DNA of 64,000 nucleotides. Origin: Planctomycetota bacterium (GTDB taxonomy: Bacteria; Planctomycetota; Phycisphaerae; UBA1845; PWPN01). The first letter of the stretch is position 1. Each line of letters starts with the position of its first letter. This document shows, one piece after another, positions 51,982 through 60,125 of this stretch. The position numbers and the translations under genes are program-made. Under the pieces are notes generated by a model. It had not been told where the DNA came from. It made no database searches and saw nothing but the letters and a program-made list of their open reading frames with translations. The stretch lies in contig JAKLEZ010000001.1 in NCBI GenBank assembly GCA_022711465.1, forward strand, positions 620,001 through 684,000, given 5' to 3'.

Positions 51982-54900
51982 ATGCTTACCCTCATGCTCG
52001 CCTTGTGCCTGGCGGCCGGCAACGACGTCCATCCCACCATGGGTGTGATCGCTGACGATCTCGTCGACTACTCGCAGTGGGTCAGTCAGCACAAGGACTT
52101 GTGGCGCGGTAGCCAGGTGCTCCCCCTCCTGGAGGCCCAGGGTACCAGGCCCACGCTCTTGAGAAGGGAGGATCTGACTCTCGAAGGCTTCTCCCGGTTC
52201 GATGCGATCCTGATCAGTACCGACCACACCTACCCCGAACGCGGAGCGTGGGGCGGGCCAGTGGCCAAGGCCCTGGTCGAGTACGTTCGCGGCGGCGGGG
52301 TGTACGTCATGCCCATCGGCATCCCGCACTGGTCAAGCAAGGACCTCGAGACCGGCAGACTCGAATCCGGCCACTGGAACGACTTCTTCGATCTTCGCGG
52401 TTCGGCGGCCGCCGGGCGCGGCCCGCTCGCCTTGACCCGTCAAGGGCAAGCGATCGGCCTGCCCGATCCGGCCGGTCTGGACGCCAGACCGGTCCGGTCG
52501 ATCGACTGCAAGGAGCGGGCGGTGCTGGTCTGGAGTGCCGACTACTTGCCCTGCCTGAGTGCGATTCCGTTCGGCAAGGGGTGGCTGCTCAACTGGCTCG
52601 GCGGCCCGGAAGGCACCATGACCCAGGGCACGCGCGACTACCTGATGTCGGCCGCCGTTTCAACCGTTCGGGCGGCCAGGGGCGGCAGACTCAGGGCGAC
52701 GGACATGCGGGGCCTGATGGCCGCCGAAGGACTCACCGGCAAGTCACTGGACGACCTCGATCGGCGGAGCTTCGCCCCCGGTCGTTCTCCCTTTGAATCG
52801 AGGCCGATCGAGATCACGCTGTCGCCCGACGATTCACCCGCCGCGGCTCAGCCGTTCGTCCGAAGGACGATCTCGCTGGACGGCACCTGGGAGATGATGG
52901 GCGTGCCCACGGGTGCGGCCGACCCGCGTTCGATGGTGCAGGTACAGCAGGGCCGAGGCTGGCATGCGGCCATCGGCGTGAACATCCCGTGCAGCGTCCA
53001 GACCGGGCTCTTCACCGCAGGCAAGATCCCCGACCCCGCCGTCGGCTTCAATGACCAGATCGCCCGACAGGAGGCTGCAACCAAGGAATGGTGGTTCCGC
53101 AAGGGCTTCGATCGGCCAGGTACCGGCCAGGTGCGGCTGGTCTTCGACGGCGTGGACTACAGTGCCACGTTCTGGCTCAACGGGCACCGGCTGGGCGAGC
53201 ACGAGGGGCCGTTTGGCGGACCGGAGTACGACATCACCGGCCTGCTCCGCGAGCACAACCTCCTGGTCGTTCGACTCGATCCTCTGCCGCCGGACTGGAA
53301 ACAGGTCTTCAAGACCAACTGCGTCTACGGCTGGCACTACGTGGCCTGCCCGCCGATCGGCATCTGGCAATCGGTGCGGCTGGAACTTGAACCGGAGATC
53401 AAGATCCACGATCTGTTCGTGGCCGCCGCCGATGCCCAGAAAGGCCTCATCGATCTGGCCGCCGCACTCGATGGCCCCGAGAGTGGTTTCAGGGTCTCGA
53501 TGGAGGGTTTCATTCGTCCGGCCAACTTCCAGGGCAAGGCGTATCGGTTCAATTTGCCGATCGAGTCGGGCGCGGCGCATGCATTGCGTCACTGGCGATT
53601 GACCCTGCCCGAGCCGCACCTGTGGTGGCCGGTAGACCTCGGCGAGCCAAACCTGTATCGGCTCGACCTGGTCATTCGCGACGGCGAGCGGGTGATCGAC
53701 GGTACAGGGACCCGATTCGGCATCCGCACCATCCGCATGGCCCCCACGCCCGGCGGGCCGGTCCCCCACCAATACAACTGGACGTTCGTCATCAACGGCC
53801 GTCCGACCTTCGTGAAGGGCTGCAACTGGTGCACGCTCGATGCGTTCCTGCGACTCACCCCGGCTCGCTACCGACGGTTCCTGACCCTGGCCAGGGACGA
53901 GCATATCCAGATCATGCGAAGCTGGGGCGGCGGACTGCTCGAGACCGACACCTTCTACGACCTCTGCGATGAAATGGGTATCATGGTCATGCAGGAGTTC
54001 CCGCTCACCTGGCAGGTCTTCGACAATCTCCGCTTGTCGGTCAGCGACGAGATCGCGCACCGCAACATCCTGCGGATCCGCAATCACCCATCGCTGGCCA
54101 TGTGGTGCGGAGGCAACGAGCACCAGGGCCAGGGCCCGCTCATCGAACTGCTCGGTCGGCGTTGCCTCGAACTGGATGGTACGCGTCCGTACCACCGCAC
54201 CGATCCCTGCGGGGGAAGCCTTCACGACTACGGCGTCTACTGGGGCCGCCAGCCGTTCGAGCACTATCTCACCCTCGTACCCTACAAGAATGGCCCCATC
54301 GCCATCGGCGAGACCGGCCTGGCCTCGCCCTGTGCGGTCGAGAGCACGCTGCGGTTCCTGCCCGAACCGGAACGCAACGTCTGGCCACCGCCGGACAACG
54401 GCACCTTCGTTCATCACACGCCGACCTTTACCCGGGAGAATATGGACTTCCTCAACCGGCACGCCAGGGAACTCGACCCCTGCGCCGATCTGGCCGGCTT
54501 CACCCGCGGAGCTCAACTCGCCCAGGCCCTGGGACTTCGCCTGGTCCTCGAACGGATGCGCTGCAACTGGCCGCAGGCGACGGCGATGATCTTCTACAAA
54601 CTGACTGACGTGTACCCCGGTTGCTCGTGGGCCACCGTTGACTACTATGGCGTACCCAAGATCGCCCACGATTTCGTGCGAAGTGCGTTCGCCCCGGTGC
54701 ACGTCTGCGCGCTGTTCGAGAGCCTGGACGCCGAGCCGGGCAAGCCGTTGAAGATCAGAGCGATGCTCCTGGACGACACCGAGCAATTGGCGGCGGACGC
54801 GGAGATCACCGTGCGATTGTTCAATGGGCTGCTGAAGGAAGTGGCCGCGCAGCAGCTGCCGCGCAAGGGCAAGCCCGAGCGGGTCCAGGATCTCGGTGAA

Positions 54901-55296
54901 CTCGCCCTGCCGGTTCCGGACAAGGATGCCGCACCGCTCCTGCTGGTCCTGGATCTGCGACGCGAGGGCAGACTGCTCGACCGAACCTGGTACTGGTTCA
55001 ACTTCCGCTCCAGGCCCGGGTGCCTGTTTCAGCTGCCCAGAACAACACTCAAGGCGGAACACCAGCGCGGCCGAGTGACCATCACCAACACCGGCCAGAC
55101 TCCGGCCGTCGGTGTCCAGGCGATCGCTCCCGAAGCCTCCGATTCGCTTCGCGTTTCCGACGGACACTTTTGGCTGAATCCCGGCGAAACCCGGACCATC
55201 GGCGTCGAACTGACGGCCAACGTCGACGGCCACACTCCGACCATCGGTGTACCACATGTCACCGCATGGAATGCAGATCCCGCCGGGTCGCGATAG
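51982..55296 (+). CDS. GH2-family glycosidase with N-terminal class-I-amidotransferase-like domain
   Basis: The 1104-residue secreted protein has a signal peptide (LTLMLALCLAAG), then a flavodoxin-like/GATase1-like domain (VLPLLEAQGTRPTLLRREDL, DAILISTD, GGGVYVMPIG) as in ThuA or galactosidase trimerisation domains. It continues with a GH2 sugar-binding domain (WWFRKGFDRPGTGQVRL, VDYSATFWLNGHRLGEHEG), an Ig-like domain and a TIM barrel with acid/base Glu713 (MWCGGNEHQG) and nucleophile Glu777 (AIGETGLAS). The sequence around the nucleophile is nearer to beta-mannosidase and exo-glucosaminidase groups than to beta-galactosidase. ATG 51982 has GGAG nine bases before it. It precedes the GH106 gene. 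Confidence 0.85.
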   Translation: MLTLMLALCLAAGNDVHPTMGVIADDLVDYSQWVSQHKDLWRGSQVLPLLEAQGTRPTLLRREDLTLEGFSRFDAILISTDHTYPERGAWGGPVAKALVEYVRGGGVYVMPIGIPHWSSKDLETGRLESGHWNDFFDLRGSAAAGRGPLALTRQGQAIGLPDPAGLDARPVRSIDCKERAVLVWSADYLPCLSAIPFGKGWLLNWLGGPEGTMTQGTRDYLMSAAVSTVRAARGGRLRATDMRGLMAAEGLTGKSLDDLDRRSFAPGRSPFESRPIEITLSPDDSPAAAQPFVRRTISLDGTWEMMGVPTGAADPRSMVQVQQGRGWHAAIGVNIPCSVQTGLFTAGKIPDPAVGFNDQIARQEAATKEWWFRKGFDRPGTGQVRLVFDGVDYSATFWLNGHRLGEHEGPFGGPEYDITGLLREHNLLVVRLDPLPPDWKQVFKTNCVYGWHYVACPPIGIWQSVRLELEPEIKIHDLFVAAADAQKGLIDLAAALDGPESGFRVSMEGFIRPANFQGKAYRFNLPIESGAAHALRHWRLTLPEPHLWWPVDLGEPNLYRLDLVIRDGERVIDGTGTRFGIRTIRMAPTPGGPVPHQYNWTFVINGRPTFVKGCNWCTLDAFLRLTPARYRRFLTLARDEHIQIMRSWGGGLLETDTFYDLCDEMGIMVMQEFPLTWQVFDNLRLSVSDEIAHRNILRIRNHPSLAMWCGGNEHQGQGPLIELLGRRCLELDGTRPYHRTDPCGGSLHDYGVYWGRQPFEHYLTLVPYKNGPIAIGETGLASPCAVESTLRFLPEPERNVWPPPDNGTFVHHTPTFTRENMDFLNRHARELDPCADLAGFTRGAQLAQALGLRLVLERMRCNWPQATAMIFYKLTDVYPGCSWATVDYYGVPKIAHDFVRSAFAPVHVCALFESLDAEPGKPLKIRAMLLDDTEQLAADAEITVRLFNGLLKEVAAQQLPRKGKPERVQDLGELALPVPDKDAAPLLLVLDLRREGRLLDRTWYWFNFRSRPGCLFQLPRTTLKAEHQRGRVTITNTGQTPAVGVQAIAPEASDSLRVSDGHFWLNPGETRTIGVELTANVDGHTPTIGVPHVTAWNADPAGSR

Positions 55297-55389
55297 GACG
55301 CTTGACGCGCGATGCGGTACCCTCGTACGGTGGCGACACGAAGCGTGTGTCCGGATGCCCGACGGCGGATTCCAGCACCAGGTGAGGCG

Positions 55390-58300
55390 ATGATGACTCT
55401 TGGGAGGTTCCTGGCGGTCTGCTCGCTGACATCAAGCCTCGCGGTCGTGGCGGCCGCCGCTGCGGAACCCGACCTTGAACAGGCCTTCCGCGCCCCCCCG
55501 GCCGCCGCCCGGCCCTGGGTCTTCTGGTGGTGGCTCAACAGCAACGTCAGCCGAGAGGGAATCACCCGCGATCTCGAAGCGATGAAACGCCAGGGCATCC
55601 AAGGCGTTCTCATCTTCAACGCGGGCGAAGGAGCAACACCGCGCGGCCCCAGGTTTCTCGGCCCGGAATGGCTGGAGTTGTACAGGTTCACGCTGCAGGA
55701 AGCGTCGCGACTGGGCATGGAGGTCAGCGTCAACCTCTGCGACGGCTGGGATGCCGGCGGACCGTGGATACCGCCCGAGGCGGCCAACAAGAAGCTGGTG
55801 TGGTCAGAGTGCCAGGTGGACGGGCCGCGAGGGGCGCCGCTGTCCCCGCCCCACCCGGCCACCGTGGATGGCTTCTACCGCGAAGTGGCGGTCGTCGCCA
55901 TCCGAGAGCGGCCAACCTGGCCGGTGCAGCCGGCGTCGATCCGGGCCAGCTCCTCGGCCGGTGGCTACTGCGACGAGTGGAATTGGCCCCCGGAGGATGC
56001 GGCCGACGGCGACCGGAACACATCGTGGCAGGCGGCGGTGGCTCCCGCGCCGGGCAGGCCGGCCTGGATTGAATACACCTACTCGGAACCGCTCTTGGCC
56101 TCGGCCGTTTTCGTCTGCGGCGACCGGAGCGACGGGCCTCGCGAATGCGAGTTGCAGACTTCGGAAGACGGCAAAGCCTACAAGACGATCCTGTCGTTTG
56201 AGCAGAGAGCGGGCTTCCCTCAGCAGCTCGAGTTCACCGAGACCGCGTCGAAGGTCTTTCGCTTGCTGGTGAAATCGTCGCCCACGAGAAACCTTCGCGT
56301 TGCGGAGATGTGGCTTCTGCGTCAAGGCGACGAGCCGAGCCTGGGGCGGGGAATCAAGTGGTGGTGGTTCAAGTCGGGCAACCGGAGCTTCTGGGACTGG
56401 CCCAGAGAAGGGCCGGCCGTCATGGAGGAGGAATACCCCGACGACGGCACCCGCGATTGCCTCAGCAGTGAGGTCGTCGATCTGACTTCCAGACTGGGCC
56501 AGAACGGCCACCTGCAATGGGAAGTCCCCATGGGCCGCTGGTCGATCCTGCGGTTCGGATACACCCTCGAAGGCCAGCGCACACGGTGTTCATCGACCGT
56601 CATCGGCTACGAGGCCGACATGCTCGACGCCAAGGGTATCGAGACCCATTTCAAGCACTGCGCGACCCCCCTACTGGAGGCCGCGGGCGATCAAGCAGGC
56701 AAGACGCTGAAGAGACTGCACATCGACAGCTACGAGCTGGGCGCGGATGTCCGCGGGCAACAGCCAACCTGGTCGGCTTCATTCCGCGAGGAATTCCGCA
56801 CCCGGCGGGGATACGATCTCACACCTTTTCTGCCGGCCCTGGCTCGGCGGATCGTCGACGGACGTGAAAAGACCAATCGATTCCTCTGGGACGTGCGCAT
56901 GACCATCGCCGACCTGATGGCTGAACGGTTCTTCGGGCGATTCGCGGAGTTGGCCCATGCCCGGGGGGTTGGCATTCAGTGCGAGACCGGCTATGGAACG
57001 TACCCGCACCCTCAGTTCGACGGCCTTCGGGTGGCCGCCCAGTGTGACGTGACCATGGGGGAGTTCTGGTGGGGAACCGACATCATGTCGCAGTTCGAGC
57101 CGTTCTGTAACGTGATCCGCTCGGTCGCCTCGCCGGCCCACGTGTATGGCCGCCGGATCGTGCAGGCCGAGTCGTTTACCTCCTGGCAGCATTTCTCGGA
57201 GTATCCGGCCACCCTTAAACCCCTGGGCGACCGGGCATTCTGCGACGGGCTCAACCGGATGGTGTTTCACCAGTACACCCACCAGCCCAACGAAGACCGG
57301 CCGGGGTACCAGTACGGCGCGGGAACCCACATCGACCGGCATGTGACCTGGTGGGAGATGGCCGCCCCCTGGCTGAACTACCTGACCCGTTGCCAGCACC
57401 TGCTGCAGAGCGGGCGATTTCACGCGGATGTGGCGTACTTCTACGGGGAAGGGTCGGCTAAGTACGTGCCAGGTAAAAAGTACCTCAAGCCCGCTTTGCC
57501 GGACGGATACAACTACGACTGCGTCAATGCCGACGTGCTGTTGAACCGAATGAAGGTCGCGGATGGGCGGTTGGCGCTGCCGGAAGGCGTCAGCTACCGG
57601 TTGCTGGTCTTGCCCACACAACGCACCCTGTCGCCAGGCCTGCTTCGCAAGATCCGGGAGCTGATCGAGTTGGGGGCTACGGTATTGGGAGACAGGCCCG
57701 CGCGCCCGCCCGGACTGAGCGATTGGCCGAAGTGTGACCAGGAGCTGAAGATCCTGGCCGATGAGATGTGGGGAACGGCGCCGGGCGATCGCGGCCGCCG
57801 CCAGATCGGCAAGGGGCGACTGGTATGGGGCGAGAAACCAGTCGACGTGCTGGCGAGCATCGGCACCCTTCAGGATTTCGAGGTCGCCGGCGACAATGAG
57901 GGCTTTGAGTTCATCCATCGGGTGATCGGCAAGGCGGACGTCTACTTCGTCTCCAGCCAAATCAACGCGCCACAGAGAGTGGAGTGCCGCTTTCGCGTGC
58001 ACGAGCGTCAACCTGAGCTGTGGGATCCGGTTCAGGGTTGCCTGGGGGACCTGCCCGAACAGATCCAGACCGAGGATGACCGCACGCAGCTGAGCCTGCG
58101 ATTCGAGCCGTACCAGAGCTTCTTCGTCGTCTTCCGGAAGCCGCTGGCGCGGGCGCCCCAGGACGTCGCGAAACACAGCTTCGTTTCAGCGAAGCGAGAG
58201 ATAGAGCTTGCCGGGCCGTGGACGGTCGGGTTCGATCCGGCGTGGGGCGGGCCGGAGAAGGCGGTTTTCGAGAAGCTCGAGGACTGGACGCAGCGGCCCG

Positions 58301-59154
58301 AGGAGGGCATCAAGCACTACAGCGGAATGGCCACATACCGGAAGACCCTTGACCTGCCGCGGGCGGCTGACCAGGGCGAGACCCGGCGGTTCCTCGATCT
58401 GGGCACGGTCAACTACCTGGCTCGCGTGCGGCTCAACGGCAAGGACCTCGGCGTGGTGTGGACGGCACCCTGGCGCGTCGAGATCACAGGCACGGTGAAG
58501 ACGACAGGCAACGAGCTGGAGATTGAAGTGGTCAACACGTGGGTTAACCGGATCGTCGGCGACGCGAGTCTGCCCGCGGACAAGCGATTCTGCAAGACCA
58601 ACGTGTCACACCCGGCGGAGCATCCGCTGATGCCGTCCGGGCTTCTCGGGCCGGTGACCGTACGGATGGAGGGCAACCTGGCGGATGCCGAGTACAGCCT
58701 GGCGTGCGGGCGGCCGACGACGGTTTCGTCTTCGATCGAGGCCGGGAACTGGACGCAAGGCCGGCTGGCCGACGGTGAGTTCCACAGCGGATGGAGTTCG
58801 CAGCGAGGGGCTGCGTTCGCCGATCATAACGCGGAGCCGGAATATGCGGCCGTCAAACTGCGGCGGCCGACGGCCGTCGACCGCGTGGTTCTGCACCCGC
58901 GGGACGACGCCCCCTACGCGGGGCTGGGATTCCCGGAGGATTTCGCGATCCGGCTCAGCGACGACGGCACAGACTGGAAGACGGTGATCGAGAAGAAGGG
59001 CTATCCCGCTCCGAAGGACGCGACGCCGCAGGTGTTCACGCTCAACGGCGTTGTCGCGCGGCACGTCAGAGTGGAGGCCACGAAGCTACGGGCTGTCGAG
59101 GGGTTGTACTTCTTCCAGCTCGCGGAGCTGGAGGTCTTCGGGAAGGAACAATAG
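55390..59154 (+). CDS. GH106-type alpha-L-rhamnosidase with F5/8-C-like domains
   Basis: The 1254-residue secreted protein has a signal peptide (FLAVCSLTSSLAVVAAAAA) and the GH106 N-terminus: AFRAPPAAARPWVFWWWLNS, VSREGITRDLEAMKRQGIQGVLIFN. In this family the opening WWW-N-G-x-V-T-xx-G-I-xxDLE is diagnostic. Residues about 185-310 form a discoidin/F5-8C-like insert (GYCDEWNWPPEDAADGDRNT). Near the C-terminus a GH2-like sugar-binding domain (TVNYLARVRLNGKDLGVVWT) and another F5/8-C-like domain (SSIEAGNWTQGRLADGEFHSG) follow. The family releases terminal L-rhamnose from polysaccharides. Substrate is inferred from family only. Confidence 0.85.
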   Translation: MMTLGRFLAVCSLTSSLAVVAAAAAEPDLEQAFRAPPAAARPWVFWWWLNSNVSREGITRDLEAMKRQGIQGVLIFNAGEGATPRGPRFLGPEWLELYRFTLQEASRLGMEVSVNLCDGWDAGGPWIPPEAANKKLVWSECQVDGPRGAPLSPPHPATVDGFYREVAVVAIRERPTWPVQPASIRASSSAGGYCDEWNWPPEDAADGDRNTSWQAAVAPAPGRPAWIEYTYSEPLLASAVFVCGDRSDGPRECELQTSEDGKAYKTILSFEQRAGFPQQLEFTETASKVFRLLVKSSPTRNLRVAEMWLLRQGDEPSLGRGIKWWWFKSGNRSFWDWPREGPAVMEEEYPDDGTRDCLSSEVVDLTSRLGQNGHLQWEVPMGRWSILRFGYTLEGQRTRCSSTVIGYEADMLDAKGIETHFKHCATPLLEAAGDQAGKTLKRLHIDSYELGADVRGQQPTWSASFREEFRTRRGYDLTPFLPALARRIVDGREKTNRFLWDVRMTIADLMAERFFGRFAELAHARGVGIQCETGYGTYPHPQFDGLRVAAQCDVTMGEFWWGTDIMSQFEPFCNVIRSVASPAHVYGRRIVQAESFTSWQHFSEYPATLKPLGDRAFCDGLNRMVFHQYTHQPNEDRPGYQYGAGTHIDRHVTWWEMAAPWLNYLTRCQHLLQSGRFHADVAYFYGEGSAKYVPGKKYLKPALPDGYNYDCVNADVLLNRMKVADGRLALPEGVSYRLLVLPTQRTLSPGLLRKIRELIELGATVLGDRPARPPGLSDWPKCDQELKILADEMWGTAPGDRGRRQIGKGRLVWGEKPVDVLASIGTLQDFEVAGDNEGFEFIHRVIGKADVYFVSSQINAPQRVECRFRVHERQPELWDPVQGCLGDLPEQIQTEDDRTQLSLRFEPYQSFFVVFRKPLARAPQDVAKHSFVSAKREIELAGPWTVGFDPAWGGPEKAVFEKLEDWTQRPEEGIKHYSGMATYRKTLDLPRAADQGETRRFLDLGTVNYLARVRLNGKDLGVVWTAPWRVEITGTVKTTGNELEIEVVNTWVNRIVGDASLPADKRFCKTNVSHPAEHPLMPSGLLGPVTVRMEGNLADAEYSLACGRPTTVSSSIEAGNWTQGRLADGEFHSGWSSQRGAAFADHNAEPEYAAVKLRRPTAVDRVVLHPRDDAPYAGLGFPEDFAIRLSDDGTDWKTVIEKKGYPAPKDATPQVFTLNGVVARHVRVEATKLRAVEGLYFFQLAELEVFGKEQ

Positions 59155-59169
59155 AAACCGGTGTGCCGA

Positions 59170-59265
59170 AATGGAGAATGGTGAATTGAGAATGGAGAAG
59201 GACTCGACACCAGCACAAACATGCGGTCCCGACTCTCTCCATTCTCCATTTTCCATTCTCAATTC
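59170..59265. repeat. Two inverted arrays of a heptamer repeat
   Basis: Bases 59170-59197 are four tandem 7-base units (AATGGAG, AATGGTG, AATTGAG, AATGGAG). On the other strand, bases about 59235-59265 hold four more (AATTGAG, AATGGAA, AATGGAG, AATGGAG) in opposite direction, with a 37-base spacer. The two arrays pair in 24 of 28 positions, so a long hairpin can form between the convergent genes ending at 59154 and 59286. A two-unit fragment lies at 62193-62206. Confidence 0.6.
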
Positions 59266-59285
59266 GCGACGCCGCGGCGTCGCGC

Positions 59286-59729
59286 TCACTCTCTCGGCTC
59301 GTCTCGCGGCTGAGGCTGCATCGCGTCCGCCGGCCCGGTGCGGAAGCCGGTGATCAGCGGCACGTTTTCGGGCTTCTCCGAGGGATGTACGGCGTAGACT
59401 TCGACCCGGACGATCTCGTCGAACGGCACGGTCACGATGAAGGAGCCGACCTTGTACTGCTCGTCAACCGGCTCGCACTCGAAGGTCAGCAGGTTGTTGT
59501 GCAGGCCGACGTCGACCAGCTCCTTGAGTTCATAGCTGAAGCCGTCGCGGAGGTAGATTAGCGTCCGGGCATCGAGCTCGGAAAGGAACTTCTGATACTC
59601 GGCATGGCTGCCGGCCGCCTCGGGACCGACCTGGGGGAACTTCTTGAGCATGACCCGCTGGCGGGCCTGTTGCTTCTGCTGCCCAAACGCGACACCGTGG
59701 AACCAATCGAAGTTGAAGATGCTGGCCAT
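59286..59729 (-). CDS. Conserved-looking hypothetical protein
   Basis: The 147-residue protein has no signal peptide and no recognised domain. It is mainly hydrophilic with an Asp/Glu-rich middle (LSELDARTLIYLRDGFSYELKELVDVGLHNN) and beta strands such as VGSFIVTVPFDEIVRVEVYAVHP. AGGAAG is about nine bases before the ATG. Codon use looks like its neighbours, which supports a real gene. The function is unknown; its neighbours are secreted sugar enzymes, but this protein seems cytoplasmic. Confidence 0.6.
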   Translation of the reverse strand: MASIFNFDWFHGVAFGQQKQQARQRVMLKKFPQVGPEAAGSHAEYQKFLSELDARTLIYLRDGFSYELKELVDVGLHNNLLTFECEPVDEQYKVGSFIVTVPFDEIVRVEVYAVHPSEKPENVPLITGFRTGPADAMQPQPRDEPRE

Positions 59730-60125
59730 TCCTGGCGGCTTCCTTTCTTGTCAGCGCGACTTCACGCTTCTCCCGCCGCGACACCCTAGGTTGCGGCCAG
59801 CGATGTGTCAAATGGGCCGGACGTGATCCGGCCATTTCAACATTCGACTTTGAAGTAGCCAAAGACCGATAATATCATACGCTCCAATGCTGCGAGCGAG
59901 CCCCAAAGGTTGCGTATGGCGCGCATTCGGGAGCAACCCAGCGCACGCCCTTCGCCAATACACCCGTGATCCTGTCCTTCTTTGATTGGCAATCGGCTTG
60001 GTAGTCAGCGTTGTGCTGGTTGAGCTTGTCGGTCCTCGCTTGTGGAGGTGGATGCAGCGGCCGAAATAGGTGACAATCCAGCAGCTCGCAAGTACCAACG
60101 TTTCTTGACACACGGGAGGACGGCA
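59730..60125. other. 396-base divergent intergenic region
   Basis: No gene was found. The stretch is more AT-rich than its surroundings at about 59836-59880. A promoter-like pair, TTGAAG (59850-59855) and TATCAT (59873-59878), is separated by 17 bases and points to the right, but it is about 245 bases before the start of the beta-helix gene. An inverted repeat GGCCGGA/TCCGGCC (59815-59821 with 59827-59833) lies before it. Confidence 0.35.

Noticed and set aside
52834-55257. 807-codon open frame on the minus strand over the GH2 gene
   Set aside because: It is the antisense shadow of a clear GH2 enzyme; the translation is rich in Arg, Val and Gly without motifs or a signal peptide.
59827-59833. 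Hairpin GGCCGGA/TCCGGCC as a terminator
   Set aside because: It lies between divergent genes, has a five-base loop and no T-run on either side, so termination is unlikely.
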